DNA of 64,000 bases from SAR324 cluster bacterium. GTDB lineage: Bacteria; SAR324; NAC60-12. Both the position numbers and the translations under genes were made by a program. Under the pieces are notes generated by a model that saw nothing but the letters and a program-made list of their open reading frames with translations, was not told where the DNA came from and made no database searches. Numbering within the stretch: position 1 is the stretch's first letter; every line of letters starts with the position of its first letter. Positions 27,876-36,213 of this stretch are shown piece by piece. The stretch spans positions 109,912 through 173,911 of the forward strand of contig JADGAV010000010.1 of NCBI GenBank assembly GCA_015231825.1, in the 5' to 3' direction.

Positions 27876-28108
27876 TTAGCGGAATTGAATAAGTTACTTG
27901 AAAACTCGATCATTTTTTGCTGAATTTCCGGATGAGTCGCTTCCGGATAGAGATCTTGAAAGATTGAAAATCCAAACATGTTCCAGGCGACCAGGCCCTC
28001 TTCCAAAGTTAGTTCTTCAGAGTCCATAACATGGAAAAAACCGCGGACGGCCTGCTCTACTTTTAGTTTTCGTTTGATATCATCTAAAACAAATGTTCCT
28101 GTGCTCAT
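27872..28108 (-). CDS. Small conserved-looking protein translationally coupled to pyrD
   Basis: This 78-residue protein is soluble and mostly helical (EQAVRGFFHVMDSEELTLEEG, LYPEATHPEIQQKMIEF), with no signal or metal site. GAGGT precedes its ATG. Its stop overlaps the pyrD start (ATGA), which makes it likely to be a real gene and to be co-expressed with pyrD. I do not recognise the family; a helper or regulatory role for pyrD would be guesswork. Confidence 0.7.
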   Translation of the reverse strand: MSTGTFVLDDIKRKLKVEQAVRGFFHVMDSEELTLEEGLVAWNMFGFSIFQDLYPEATHPEIQQKMIEFSSNLFNSAK

Positions 28109-28251
28109 AAATACCTCAAAACGATTTGAAAGTTTCTGAAATGAATAGCATTTTCAGGCGTTATTTCATATCAAATTCATTTGTCCATTGCTTTTTTTAA
28201 TGATTGGGAATAAATTTATTGTATCCGAAAAATCTAAAATAGGAGAACATT

Positions 28252-29157
28252 ATGGAAAGACTGGACAGCAGTCACATCATGACTGCCATCAAGACTCCTT
28301 ACCTGAGCAATGGGCAAATTGATCTGAACACCTATGACTCTCTTGTTGAACAGCAAATTCAAGGCGGGGTACAGGGTCTGATAGTGGGAGGAACGACGGG
28401 GGAAGGTCATTTGATGTCCTGGGATGAACACATCATGCTGATTGCCCATAGTGTGCATTGTTTTGGAGATCAGTTGGTAATCGTCGGCAATACGGGAAGC
28501 AACAATACGCGAGAGGCCCTCCATGCGACGGGGCAGGGGTTTGCGGTTGGAATGCATGCCTCTCTGCAAATCAATCCATACTATGGAAAAACCTCTGAAG
28601 ACGGCCTGCGAGCTCATTTTCAACGGGTTTTTGATCTGGGGCCGGCAATTGTTTACAATGTCCCGAGCCGCACTGGGCAGGATCTTCAACCCGGTTTGAT
28701 GGAAGATTTGGCACAGCATGAAAATTTCATGGGAATCAAGGAGTGTATGGGGCCAGAGAGAATTGCTCACTACTCGAAAAAGGGTATTCGATGCTGGTCC
28801 GGTAATGATGATGATAGCTTCCATTCCCGGCACGATTGCGGGGGACATGGAGTGATTTCGGTGACCAGCAATGTGGTGCCTAAACTAATGCGGTTGCTGA
28901 TGGAAACTGAAGATGCGCAGCTCAATGAAAAACTGCATTCTTTGATGTCCTGGCTTTTTTGTGAACCTAATCCCGTTGCGCTCAACACGGCTCTATCAAT
29001 GCTCGGTGCAGTGTCTCCTGTTTTTCGCCTGCCCTACGTTCCTTTGAATTTGGAAAGGCGAAAAATTGGGATGGAGCTTCTGCAGGCGATTGAGCCGGAA
29101 AATAGAGTGGGAGACCGGCTTCAGTTGATGGAAGACAGTGATTTTATTCTGATTTAG
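28252..29157 (+). CDS. dapA: Dihydrodipicolinate synthase, plant-type
   Basis: The 301-residue protein is a class I aldolase of the DapA family: GGTTGEG (46-52), Y111, Y135 in VYNVPSR, R140 and Schiff-base Lys163 in GIKEC. DapA condenses pyruvate with aspartate semialdehyde in lysine synthesis. Along its whole length it resembles plant chloroplast enzymes more than the Escherichia coli type: [59 protein letters not shown], and the C-terminal VGDR and DFILI. It has AGGAGA 5-6 bases before the ATG and its own terminator candidate downstream. The match to plant sequence is from memory and strong. Confidence 0.93.
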   Translation: MERLDSSHIMTAIKTPYLSNGQIDLNTYDSLVEQQIQGGVQGLIVGGTTGEGHLMSWDEHIMLIAHSVHCFGDQLVIVGNTGSNNTREALHATGQGFAVGMHASLQINPYYGKTSEDGLRAHFQRVFDLGPAIVYNVPSRTGQDLQPGLMEDLAQHENFMGIKECMGPERIAHYSKKGIRCWSGNDDDSFHSRHDCGGHGVISVTSNVVPKLMRLLMETEDAQLNEKLHSLMSWLFCEPNPVALNTALSMLGAVSPVFRLPYVPLNLERRKIGMELLQAIEPENRVGDRLQLMEDSDFILI

Positions 29158-29550
29158 AAAAATCCATTTTGAACTGATTTAATTATTGAAATCGTTTTTT
29201 CTTCAATTTCTTTACCGGGAGACTGAACCTTTTTTCGGCGGCATGCTCTATTCTCATAGTTGATTCATATTGCTCCTTTTTAAATAAGCCGATGAGGGCG
29301 TTTCCTCGTCGGCTTTTTTATTGCCTTTCAATATTCCTGCAAATTATTGATCCGTCCCGCTGGCTTCTCCCGTTTCTTTTTTCCTGTTGAAAACAAAAAC
29401 GCCATTCCTTGTTGCTACCCTTCCTGAGAAGAATAACGTTCAAAAAGATTCTGGCGCAAAAGATTTGAAGGTTGATCTGCTGCCGAGTATATTTGCAGCT
29501 TGAAGCAAATTCTGAATTGCCCAACAAACCATGATTGAGATGATTTACTT
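29158..29550. other. Intergenic region with a terminator
   Basis: This 393-base stretch holds the terminator at 29287-29320, about 130 bases after the dapA stop. The remaining 230 bases up to the phosphofructokinase ATG contain no supported gene; a 69-codon minus-strand open frame is not convincing. A promoter for the phosphofructokinase probably lies here. Confidence 0.5.
29287..29320 (+). terminator. Rho-independent terminator after dapA
   Basis: AGCCGATGAGG pairs with CCTCGTCGGCT over 11 bp (one G-T pair) around the loop GCGTTT, and six Ts follow (29314-29319). This is the strongest terminator in the window. Confidence 0.9.
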
Positions 29551-30861
29551 ATGGAACTGTTTATCAAAAAGAACCCCCTGGCTCCAGATGAGACGAAAAT
29601 ACAGTGCCTCGGGATTCCAGGAATTGAATCACCTTTGCTGAATTCACAATTTTCCAATGAAAAGCAAAGAGTCTTGTATTCTCCTTATTATCAAGCTTCT
29701 TCTTCAGAAATTCCTGTTTCCTTCGAGGTCGCAGGCCCCCGTAAAAAAATCTTTTTTGAGCCCGCCAAAGTCAAAGCTGCCATTGTTACCTGCGGCGGGA
29801 TTTGTCCAGGTTTGAACAATGTAATTCGTGCCATCGTCTTGGGCCTGTACAACAGTTATGGAGTTCGTTCCATTTTTGGAATACAATATGGAATGCAGGG
29901 GTTGTCTCCTGATTACGGGCATCCGTTGATCGATTTGAGTCCTGAAACAGTCGCGAATATTCATAAACAGGGGGGCACCATTTTGGGAACCTCACGGGGA
30001 GAACAATCCATTGATGAAGCCGTGAATACATTGGAAAGTCTCGATTTAAGCATGCTTTTTGTTCTCGGGGGTGATGGAACTTTTCGAGCTGCTCAAAAAA
30101 TTGCCGAGGAAGTTCAGAATCGAAAACTAAAAATTGCGGTTATAGGGGTGCCAAAAACGATTGATAATGATATCTCCTATGTCTATCATTCTTTCGGCTT
30201 TGATACGGCGGTAGAAGAGGCGGCCAAGGCAATACAGTCAGCCCATATCGAAGCAAAATCTTCTCCCAACGGGATTGGATTGGTAAAACTGATGGGCCGT
30301 CATTCCGGCTTCATCGCAGCCACGGCGGCTCTTGCCCAAAGGGACGTTAATTTTGTTCTGGTGCCGGAGGTCGATTTTGATTTGGACGGACGATTCGGTT
30401 TTTTGGAAGCAGTAAGGAATCAGGTTGTTCAGAACGAATATGCGGTCATTGTGGTTGCGGAGGGTGCAGGACAAAAATATTTTGAAACGGATTCAGTGGA
30501 AAAAGATGCCTCAGGAAATCTTAGGCTTCATGACATCGGCTACTTTCTGAAACAGACGATTAAAAACCATTTCGACGAAAACAAAATAGAGGTCAATATT
30601 AAGTATATCGACCCGAGTTATTTGATTCGTTCTGTGCCTGCCAACAAAAGTGATGCTTTGTTCTGTGAACGTCTCGGACAAAATGCAGTCCATGCTGCAA
30701 TGGCTGGAAAAACCAGCATGCTTGTCACACAATGGCAGTTTGTCTTCTGTCACAATCCTCTGCATTTAGCCACTCGGCAGCGTAAACAGATCCATCCCGG
30801 GGGAGCTCTTTGGAATAGTGTTCTGGAAACGACACGGCAATCCAATTTCCATTCGTCCTGA
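29551..30861 (+). CDS. ATP-type 6-phosphofructokinase, plant/trypanosome-like clade
   Basis: The 436-residue protein has an N-terminal extension of about 70 residues, then TCGGICPGLNNVIR (80-93), GGDGT (173-177) and PKTIDND (201-207). Gly at the fourth position of GGDG fits an ATP-using enzyme, while Lys in PKTIDND is the residue of PPi-type and plant/trypanosome ATP-type enzymes; so ATP is more likely than PPi but not certain. Segments such as LGTSRG, FGFDTAVEEAAKAI, GLVKLMGRHSGFIA and KYIDPSYLIRSVPAN are like plant ATP-PFK. It phosphorylates fructose 6-phosphate in glycolysis. It stands alone, next to another plant-type gene. Confidence 0.93.
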   Translation: MELFIKKNPLAPDETKIQCLGIPGIESPLLNSQFSNEKQRVLYSPYYQASSSEIPVSFEVAGPRKKIFFEPAKVKAAIVTCGGICPGLNNVIRAIVLGLYNSYGVRSIFGIQYGMQGLSPDYGHPLIDLSPETVANIHKQGGTILGTSRGEQSIDEAVNTLESLDLSMLFVLGGDGTFRAAQKIAEEVQNRKLKIAVIGVPKTIDNDISYVYHSFGFDTAVEEAAKAIQSAHIEAKSSPNGIGLVKLMGRHSGFIAATAALAQRDVNFVLVPEVDFDLDGRFGFLEAVRNQVVQNEYAVIVVAEGAGQKYFETDSVEKDASGNLRLHDIGYFLKQTIKNHFDENKIEVNIKYIDPSYLIRSVPANKSDALFCERLGQNAVHAAMAGKTSMLVTQWQFVFCHNPLHLATRQRKQIHPGGALWNSVLETTRQSNFHSS

Positions 30862-31151
30862 TCGTTTCAATAGCGCGGCTGTGATTCAAATGTGGGCCAG
30901 AGGGGGTGAATGAGATTCCATATCTATTCGGTGATTCAATATTTTTAAAAAATTGAGTAAATTAGACTCTAAATGAGTTTTTGCTTGTTTTTTGGCTGGA
31001 TCTCCGTTAAAGGTAAGGAACGTCTTCCGCAGATAATTTAAGGACTAGCTTGTCCTAATATCAATGGAGAATTTCTTTTTCAATTTCGGAATGTGGGGCT
31101 TTAGACAAGCTGCCTCAGGTAATTTCAAACACTCTATCCAGGAAACAGAAA

Positions 31152-31571
31152 ATGAAAATTCTAGTAATAGATGATCAGGAAGATATTTTAGATTTCATGA
31201 AAGGTTTTTTGGTATCGAAAGGGCATCACGTTACTGCTGTTAACACCGCATTGGAAGGAGTCGCCCGGAGTCAGCTGGAACCGGTGGATCTGGTGATCAC
31301 TGACATCTTTTTGCCGGTTTTGAGCGGAATGGAAGTGATTCGATTTTTACGAAAAAACAATATTGCCACGCATATTATTGCTATTTCGGGAGGAGAGGGG
31401 TCGGGAGATGGACGTGAAGAATCGGCCAATATCGCACTCCATTTCGGGCAATTCCATGGAGCCGATGCAGTTCTGAAAAAGCCTTTTGGATTGGATGAAC
31501 TGGAAAAAACGATTCTGACGGTGTGCCGCGAAAGGCCTCGTTTTCAGGGCAGACAGTATGCTCATGCCTGA
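31152..31571 (+). CDS. Single-domain response regulator (CheY-like receiver)
   Basis: The 139-residue protein is a receiver domain alone: acidic pair D7/D8, phosphoacceptor D51 in LVITDIFLP, Ser79 and the conserved Lys109/Lys110 in LKKPF. A loop of about ten extra residues (GGEGSGDGREESANIALHFG) separates Ser79 from the C-terminal helix. It has no output domain, so it would act by protein contact. It converges with a hybrid histidine kinase 103 bp away, which may be its partner, though that kinase carries its own receiver. Confidence 0.93.
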   Translation: MKILVIDDQEDILDFMKGFLVSKGHHVTAVNTALEGVARSQLEPVDLVITDIFLPVLSGMEVIRFLRKNNIATHIIAISGGEGSGDGREESANIALHFGQFHGADAVLKKPFGLDELEKTILTVCRERPRFQGRQYAHA

Positions 31572-31674
31572 TCAGGAATACCAATTCTCTGCAAATCAAC
31601 TGTCGTGGATATTAAATCGTCTGATCAAGATCTGACCGACACCTGGAATAAACAGACACAAACCTGCCCATCCA

Positions 31675-34230
31675 TCAGGAAGTCTTTCGGTCAAGGATCC
31701 TCCTCACTTTTTGGCTGAGGTCTGCAATTTCTGCAGGTTTCATCAATAGTGCATCAATTCCCCAGCTTTGAACATTTTCTTCAGTGACTGCATTGTTGTA
31801 TCCAGTCATGAGCATGATGGGAATGTCGGAGCGAATTTCTTTTACCTGATCCACCAGCATTTTGCCGTTGATCTTCGGCATTGTGTAATCACTGATGAGT
31901 AAATCAAAATTGTTGGATTGTTCTCGAAAAACCGAAAGAAATTCAAGGTGGTCGGTAAACGAGGCCACTTGATAGCCAAGTGTTTCCAACATTTTGCTGA
32001 TCACTTTTGTCACCATCAGTTCATCGTCGACAAGAAGAATTCGTTCATTTCCATACAAAACTGAAAGCTTTTCAGGACTTGGGCTTACATGTTCAGGGCC
32101 TGTTTCGATAGGAAGACAAACACAAAACTTTGTTCCCTTGCCGACTTCACTTTCAACAGAAATATGTCCTCCATGCTGTTCTACTATGCCTAGCACGACC
32201 GATAAGCCCAGGCCCGTCCCTTTTCCAGTGTCTTTGGTTGTGTAGAATGGTTCAAAAATATGAGCCATGGTTGTGGCATCGATCCCATGGCCGGTGTCTG
32301 CAATACTCAACTCGATGAAAGGTCCAACGATTGCCTTTCCAAAATAGTTACTGCATTTGCCTGGAATCCCGTTTTTCAAATTGATGGACAAGGTACCGAG
32401 ATCAGGCATCGCATGGCTTGCATTGACACACAAATTGGTGATGACCTGAAGAATTTCCTGAGGAGACGCATTGATTTTTGGCAGATTTGAATCGATTTCA
32501 TGCTGGATAGAAATGGTGGCAGGAATGGTGTGTTTGAGAAGGCTCAATGCCTCCTGAAGCACTTCTCCCATGTCAACATGATGCTTTTTTGAAATTGATT
32601 TTCGGCTGAAAGCAAGAATTTGTCTGACCAGAGCTGCAGCTCGCTGACCTGCGATGAAAATCTGATCCAATTCTTCTTTTTCCTGGCGCTCATCTGCTAT
32701 TTTTTCCTTGAGTAATGCAGTGTACCCCAGAATTGGAGACAACAAATTGTTGAATTCATGAGCAATGCCTCCTGCTAAAGTTCCGACTGATTCCAATTTC
32801 TGCACCTGTCGAAGTTGATTTTCGAGTTCGACTCGTTTACTTATGTCGCGAAGTATGCCCTGATATCCTATACACTGCCCGTTTTTGTCTCGACGCATGG
32901 AGGCTGATACCAGGCAATCGATGCGGGAACCATTCTTATTTTTGAGAACAATTTCGCGGTCTTTTATAAATCCCTCCTCTTCTATCTGCTGCAGGAGTTG
33001 AATTTGCTCGTCAGGAAATTGAAAATACTGTCGAATATTTTGGTCGCCCATCTCCTCTTTTGAAAACCCGAATAGATCCAGGCCGGCCTGATTGATATCG
33101 GCCAGCGATCCGTCTCTGTTGGTGATGTAAATGGTATCTTTTGATTCTTCAAAAAGGTCCCGGTATTTTTTTTCGTTTTCCCTCAGTGCGGTTTCTGTTT
33201 CCAAACGAACGGCTATTTCTTTGGTAAGATGTTCGTTTGATTGGACAAGTGAAATATTGGCATTTCTTAGTTCCCGAGTTCTGTTTTTGACTTTTGAATT
33301 GAGCAGAAAAACAAAAAAAGCAGTAATTACTATCAAAATTACGAGGCCCGCCATGGTTAAAAGCAGCCATCTGGGAATAATCTCGACCTTTATACTGTGC
33401 TCGCCCAGAGCATTCATGATGCTCTGATGGTAGATTGAATTTTGATCCTCTTTCAATTCAGCCAAATGAAAATCGATTGCCCTGGCCAGCAAAGGAGAAA
33501 GCTCACTATGCTTGTTTAAACCAAACCGGAGTCTAACAGGTGAAAAAACGATCCCGCTTTTTACCAATCCGAATTGTTCAGCCAACCGGGCACCTCCCAT
33601 CCGATTCAAAACCGCTGCATCGGCCTTGTTATTGGCAACGAGTTGTGAAGCTTCGGAGTAGCTGTTTGTCCCAATAATCTCAGTGTCCAGTTGAAATTTT
33701 TCTCTCAAATGGAGAATTCCTTCAGGGCCAGTCGTAAAAATTCCTCTCTTGTTGGAAGCGACCCGTTTGCCATTCAAATCAAGCAGAGATTTGATTGGCG
33801 AATCCCTGGAAATGTAAATCTCCGCCCAATTGTTGAAGGCATCGACTTGATTGAATTCAAAAAATTTCATCCTTTCTTCTGAAATTGCCATCGGAACCAG
33901 AATATCGAGGTTCCCTTTGCGCAGATTTTTTTGATGTTCGGGCCAGGAATCCTTGTGATAGACGAGCTGCCAATCCTCTTGAAGAGCAATATAGTTGAGA
34001 ATATCGACAAATAATCCTGCCGGTTTGCCACGAGCGTCGGTGTAGCACATGGGATTGTTTTCCGTATATCCCACGTCAATTGTTTCCCCTTTCAGATCGG
34101 CCTTTGTCATCGGAACAGGATACCAAGCCAGGAAGATCACGAGTGCTGCAAACAAAAATAGGACAGGGGCTTGTCTTGGAAAATTTGGATGGCGGTTAAT
34201 TTTAGGACACCTTGAATTTACTTGCTGCAT
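31675..34230 (-). CDS. Hybrid histidine kinase with fused extracellular solute-binding sensor
   Basis: The 851-residue protein begins with a membrane anchor (about 22-36). Next comes a periplasmic SBP_bac_3-type ligand-binding domain (about 48-275; IDVGYTENNPMCY, NLDILVPM) and a second span (288-311). A PAS domain (about 353-465), HisKA with H491 in GGIAHEFNN, an HATPase domain (ADTGHGI, GKGTGLGLS; 590-710) and a C-terminal receiver with D781 complete it. It likely senses a small periplasmic ligand, such as an amino acid or organic acid, and signals through a phosphorelay. It is convergent with a CheY-like gene and diverges from a small intergenic region. The ligand is unknown. Confidence 0.95.
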   Translation of the reverse strand: MQQVNSRCPKINRHPNFPRQAPVLFLFAALVIFLAWYPVPMTKADLKGETIDVGYTENNPMCYTDARGKPAGLFVDILNYIALQEDWQLVYHKDSWPEHQKNLRKGNLDILVPMAISEERMKFFEFNQVDAFNNWAEIYISRDSPIKSLLDLNGKRVASNKRGIFTTGPEGILHLREKFQLDTEIIGTNSYSEASQLVANNKADAAVLNRMGGARLAEQFGLVKSGIVFSPVRLRFGLNKHSELSPLLARAIDFHLAELKEDQNSIYHQSIMNALGEHSIKVEIIPRWLLLTMAGLVILIVITAFFVFLLNSKVKNRTRELRNANISLVQSNEHLTKEIAVRLETETALRENEKKYRDLFEESKDTIYITNRDGSLADINQAGLDLFGFSKEEMGDQNIRQYFQFPDEQIQLLQQIEEEGFIKDREIVLKNKNGSRIDCLVSASMRRDKNGQCIGYQGILRDISKRVELENQLRQVQKLESVGTLAGGIAHEFNNLLSPILGYTALLKEKIADERQEKEELDQIFIAGQRAAALVRQILAFSRKSISKKHHVDMGEVLQEALSLLKHTIPATISIQHEIDSNLPKINASPQEILQVITNLCVNASHAMPDLGTLSINLKNGIPGKCSNYFGKAIVGPFIELSIADTGHGIDATTMAHIFEPFYTTKDTGKGTGLGLSVVLGIVEQHGGHISVESEVGKGTKFCVCLPIETGPEHVSPSPEKLSVLYGNERILLVDDELMVTKVISKMLETLGYQVASFTDHLEFLSVFREQSNNFDLLISDYTMPKINGKMLVDQVKEIRSDIPIMLMTGYNNAVTEENVQSWGIDALLMKPAEIADLSQKVRRILDRKTS

Positions 34231-34464
34231 TAGGGGACCTCAGCTCTACAGAGGAAAACTGATCTGTGTGCAGAAAATCAGGTTTTTGAAGTTTCGGCGG
34301 GTTTATCATACTTTGCTGAGAGATACAAATTTTAAGAAACGTGAGTTCCTGTTAGAGCGGCAATTGGAAAATAAACTCCTGGGCATGACCGGAAGCATTA
34401 GCGACTGAAAATGGCTATTATTCCACTGGCAGGAGCCTGTTCAAATAGAAAAGAAACTGCAAAA

Positions 34465-35955
34465 TTAGCTCCTTTGAAAAATTTTCGAAATTTTTTTGAG
34501 CTGTGAAGCGATTTGATCAGTCAGCATCTCGTCCCGATACCTCCATTTCCAATTTTCGCCAACGGTTCCGGGGACATTCATTCGTGCCTCTTCCCCCAGA
34601 TTAAATAAATCCTGCAGAGGCGCAATGGCGAGTTGAGCCGTTGAAGCCCATGCCAATCGAATCAAAGCGGGTGCGACGTTTTCTGATGTGAGCGGAACCC
34701 CCAGGTATTCCTGGACCCTTTTTCGGTCCCCATCCGAAATTTCTGCAAACCAGCCACGGGTCGTATTGTTGTCGTGGGTGCCGGTATATACCACACTGTT
34801 TTTTTGGTAATGATGAGGCAGGTAAGGGTTGTCAGTTCCTTCAAAAAAAGCAAATTGCAGGACTTTCATTCCAGGAAATCCAAAAGAATCTCTCAAATTT
34901 TCAACTTCTGGAGTGATCATTCCCAGATCCTCGGCAATCAATGGCAGTTCCCCAAGAGCATTTTTCAGAGTTTGAAAGAAATCCATCTGGGGGCCCTCCA
35001 CCCATTGACCGTGAATGGCAGTGGGTTGTCCCGCGGGAATTTCCCAATATTTTTCAAAACCGCGAAAATGGTCAATTCGGATCATATCCACTGATTCCAA
35101 AAGGATTTTTAGACGATTTTGCCACCATTGATAGCCATCTTCCTTCATCTTCGACCAGCGGTACAATGGATTGCCCCAGAGTTGCCCAGTTTCACTGAAA
35201 TAGTCGGGGGGTACTCCTGCGACGACAGTCGGATTTTTCATTTCATCGAGTTCAAACAAATCAGGGTTTGACCAGACTTCGGCACTGTCGTATGCGACAA
35301 AAATCGGGACATCTCCAATAATCCGGATGCCATGCTGGTGGGCATACTGTTTCAATTTCTGCCATTGAAGATGATACTGATACTGAACAAACCGGTGGTA
35401 TTGGATCGAGTCGTCGTTTTTCGATTGCCAACCCGATAAAGCCTTTGAGTCTCGCAGGGCCAGGGCCGAGGGCCATTCGTTCCATGGCTGTTCTTCCTGT
35501 GCTTCCTTGATGGCAACAAAACAGGCAAAATCATTGAGCCAGGATTGATGCTGCAGACAAAATTCTTCAAAACACCGCCATTCTGCATCATCCGCGATAC
35601 TTCGAAATCCCTGGTAGGCGGCTTTCAGGATCGACATTTTCCAGGAGCTGACGGCGGGAAAATCCACGGCTTCATCGGGAAACTTCGGAGCACTTTCCAG
35701 TTGTTCTTTTGTCAGATACTTTTGTTTCGACAGTTGTTCCGGGCTGATCAGAAGAGGGTTGCCGGCGAATGAAGAAGTACATTGATAAGGCGAGTTTCCG
35801 TAAGAGGTCGGGCCCAAAGGAAGAATTTGCCAATGCGACTGCTCTGCAGCTTTCAAAAAGTCAATAAAACGATAAGCACTGGTCCCCAAATCTCCAATTC
35901 CATATCGGCTGGGAAATGAGGTCGGGTGCAGCAATATACCTGATTTTCGTTGCAT
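34465..35955 (-). CDS. malQ: 4-alpha-glucanotransferase (amylomaltase)
   Basis: The 496-residue glycoside hydrolase family 77 enzyme transfers alpha-1,4-glucan chains in maltodextrin or glycogen metabolism. It has the N-terminal GILLHPTSFPSRYGIGDLG, the nucleophile Asp in MIRIDHFRGF (about 290), the acid/base Glu in IAEDLG (about 340) and GTHDNNTTRGW (about 395). Length is normal for the bacterial enzyme. It stands alone on its strand between the histidine kinase and flagellin genes, so it is not part of a maltose operon here. Confidence 0.97.
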   Translation of the reverse strand: MQRKSGILLHPTSFPSRYGIGDLGTSAYRFIDFLKAAEQSHWQILPLGPTSYGNSPYQCTSSFAGNPLLISPEQLSKQKYLTKEQLESAPKFPDEAVDFPAVSSWKMSILKAAYQGFRSIADDAEWRCFEEFCLQHQSWLNDFACFVAIKEAQEEQPWNEWPSALALRDSKALSGWQSKNDDSIQYHRFVQYQYHLQWQKLKQYAHQHGIRIIGDVPIFVAYDSAEVWSNPDLFELDEMKNPTVVAGVPPDYFSETGQLWGNPLYRWSKMKEDGYQWWQNRLKILLESVDMIRIDHFRGFEKYWEIPAGQPTAIHGQWVEGPQMDFFQTLKNALGELPLIAEDLGMITPEVENLRDSFGFPGMKVLQFAFFEGTDNPYLPHHYQKNSVVYTGTHDNNTTRGWFAEISDGDRKRVQEYLGVPLTSENVAPALIRLAWASTAQLAIAPLQDLFNLGEEARMNVPGTVGENWKWRYRDEMLTDQIASQLKKISKIFQRS

Positions 35956-36113
35956 GTAGGATCTTTTGTAAAAATATGCGGGACGTTAATGTTTCAGAAA
36001 AGAAACAGCATAGCGCGTATTTTTAAAAAGCAACAGACTTTGAACAGAATGAATTGAACTGAGAATCAGAACTGCGGCGAAGGAGTGGATTCTGGTGTGG
36101 GCAGCTGCACGCC

Positions 36114-36170
36114 CTCAAGCGGGAAATGTTGATCACGCCACATGATGCAACGTTTCCCTTGATGCTTGAG
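36114..36170 (-). repeat. Long imperfect hairpin downstream of flagellin
   Basis: CTCAAGC (36114) pairs with GCTTGAG (36164-36170); GGGAAATGTTG (36121) pairs with CAACGTTTCCC (36148-36158) with one G-T pair; ATCA pairs with TGAT inside. That gives about 22 paired bases with one five-base bulge. No T-run follows in either direction. It starts about 44 bases past the flagellin stop; a smaller dyad, AAGTGA/TCACTT, lies between. A 3'-end mRNA stabiliser is likely. Confidence 0.65.
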
Positions 36171-36213
36171 TTTGTGTCAAGTGAGTCGAAAGGGATGAAT
36201 CACTTACTTTTTG

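Noticed and set aside
31572..31674. Terminator shared by the convergent receiver and kinase genes
   Set aside because: No stem with an adjacent T-run on either strand was found in the 103-base gap.
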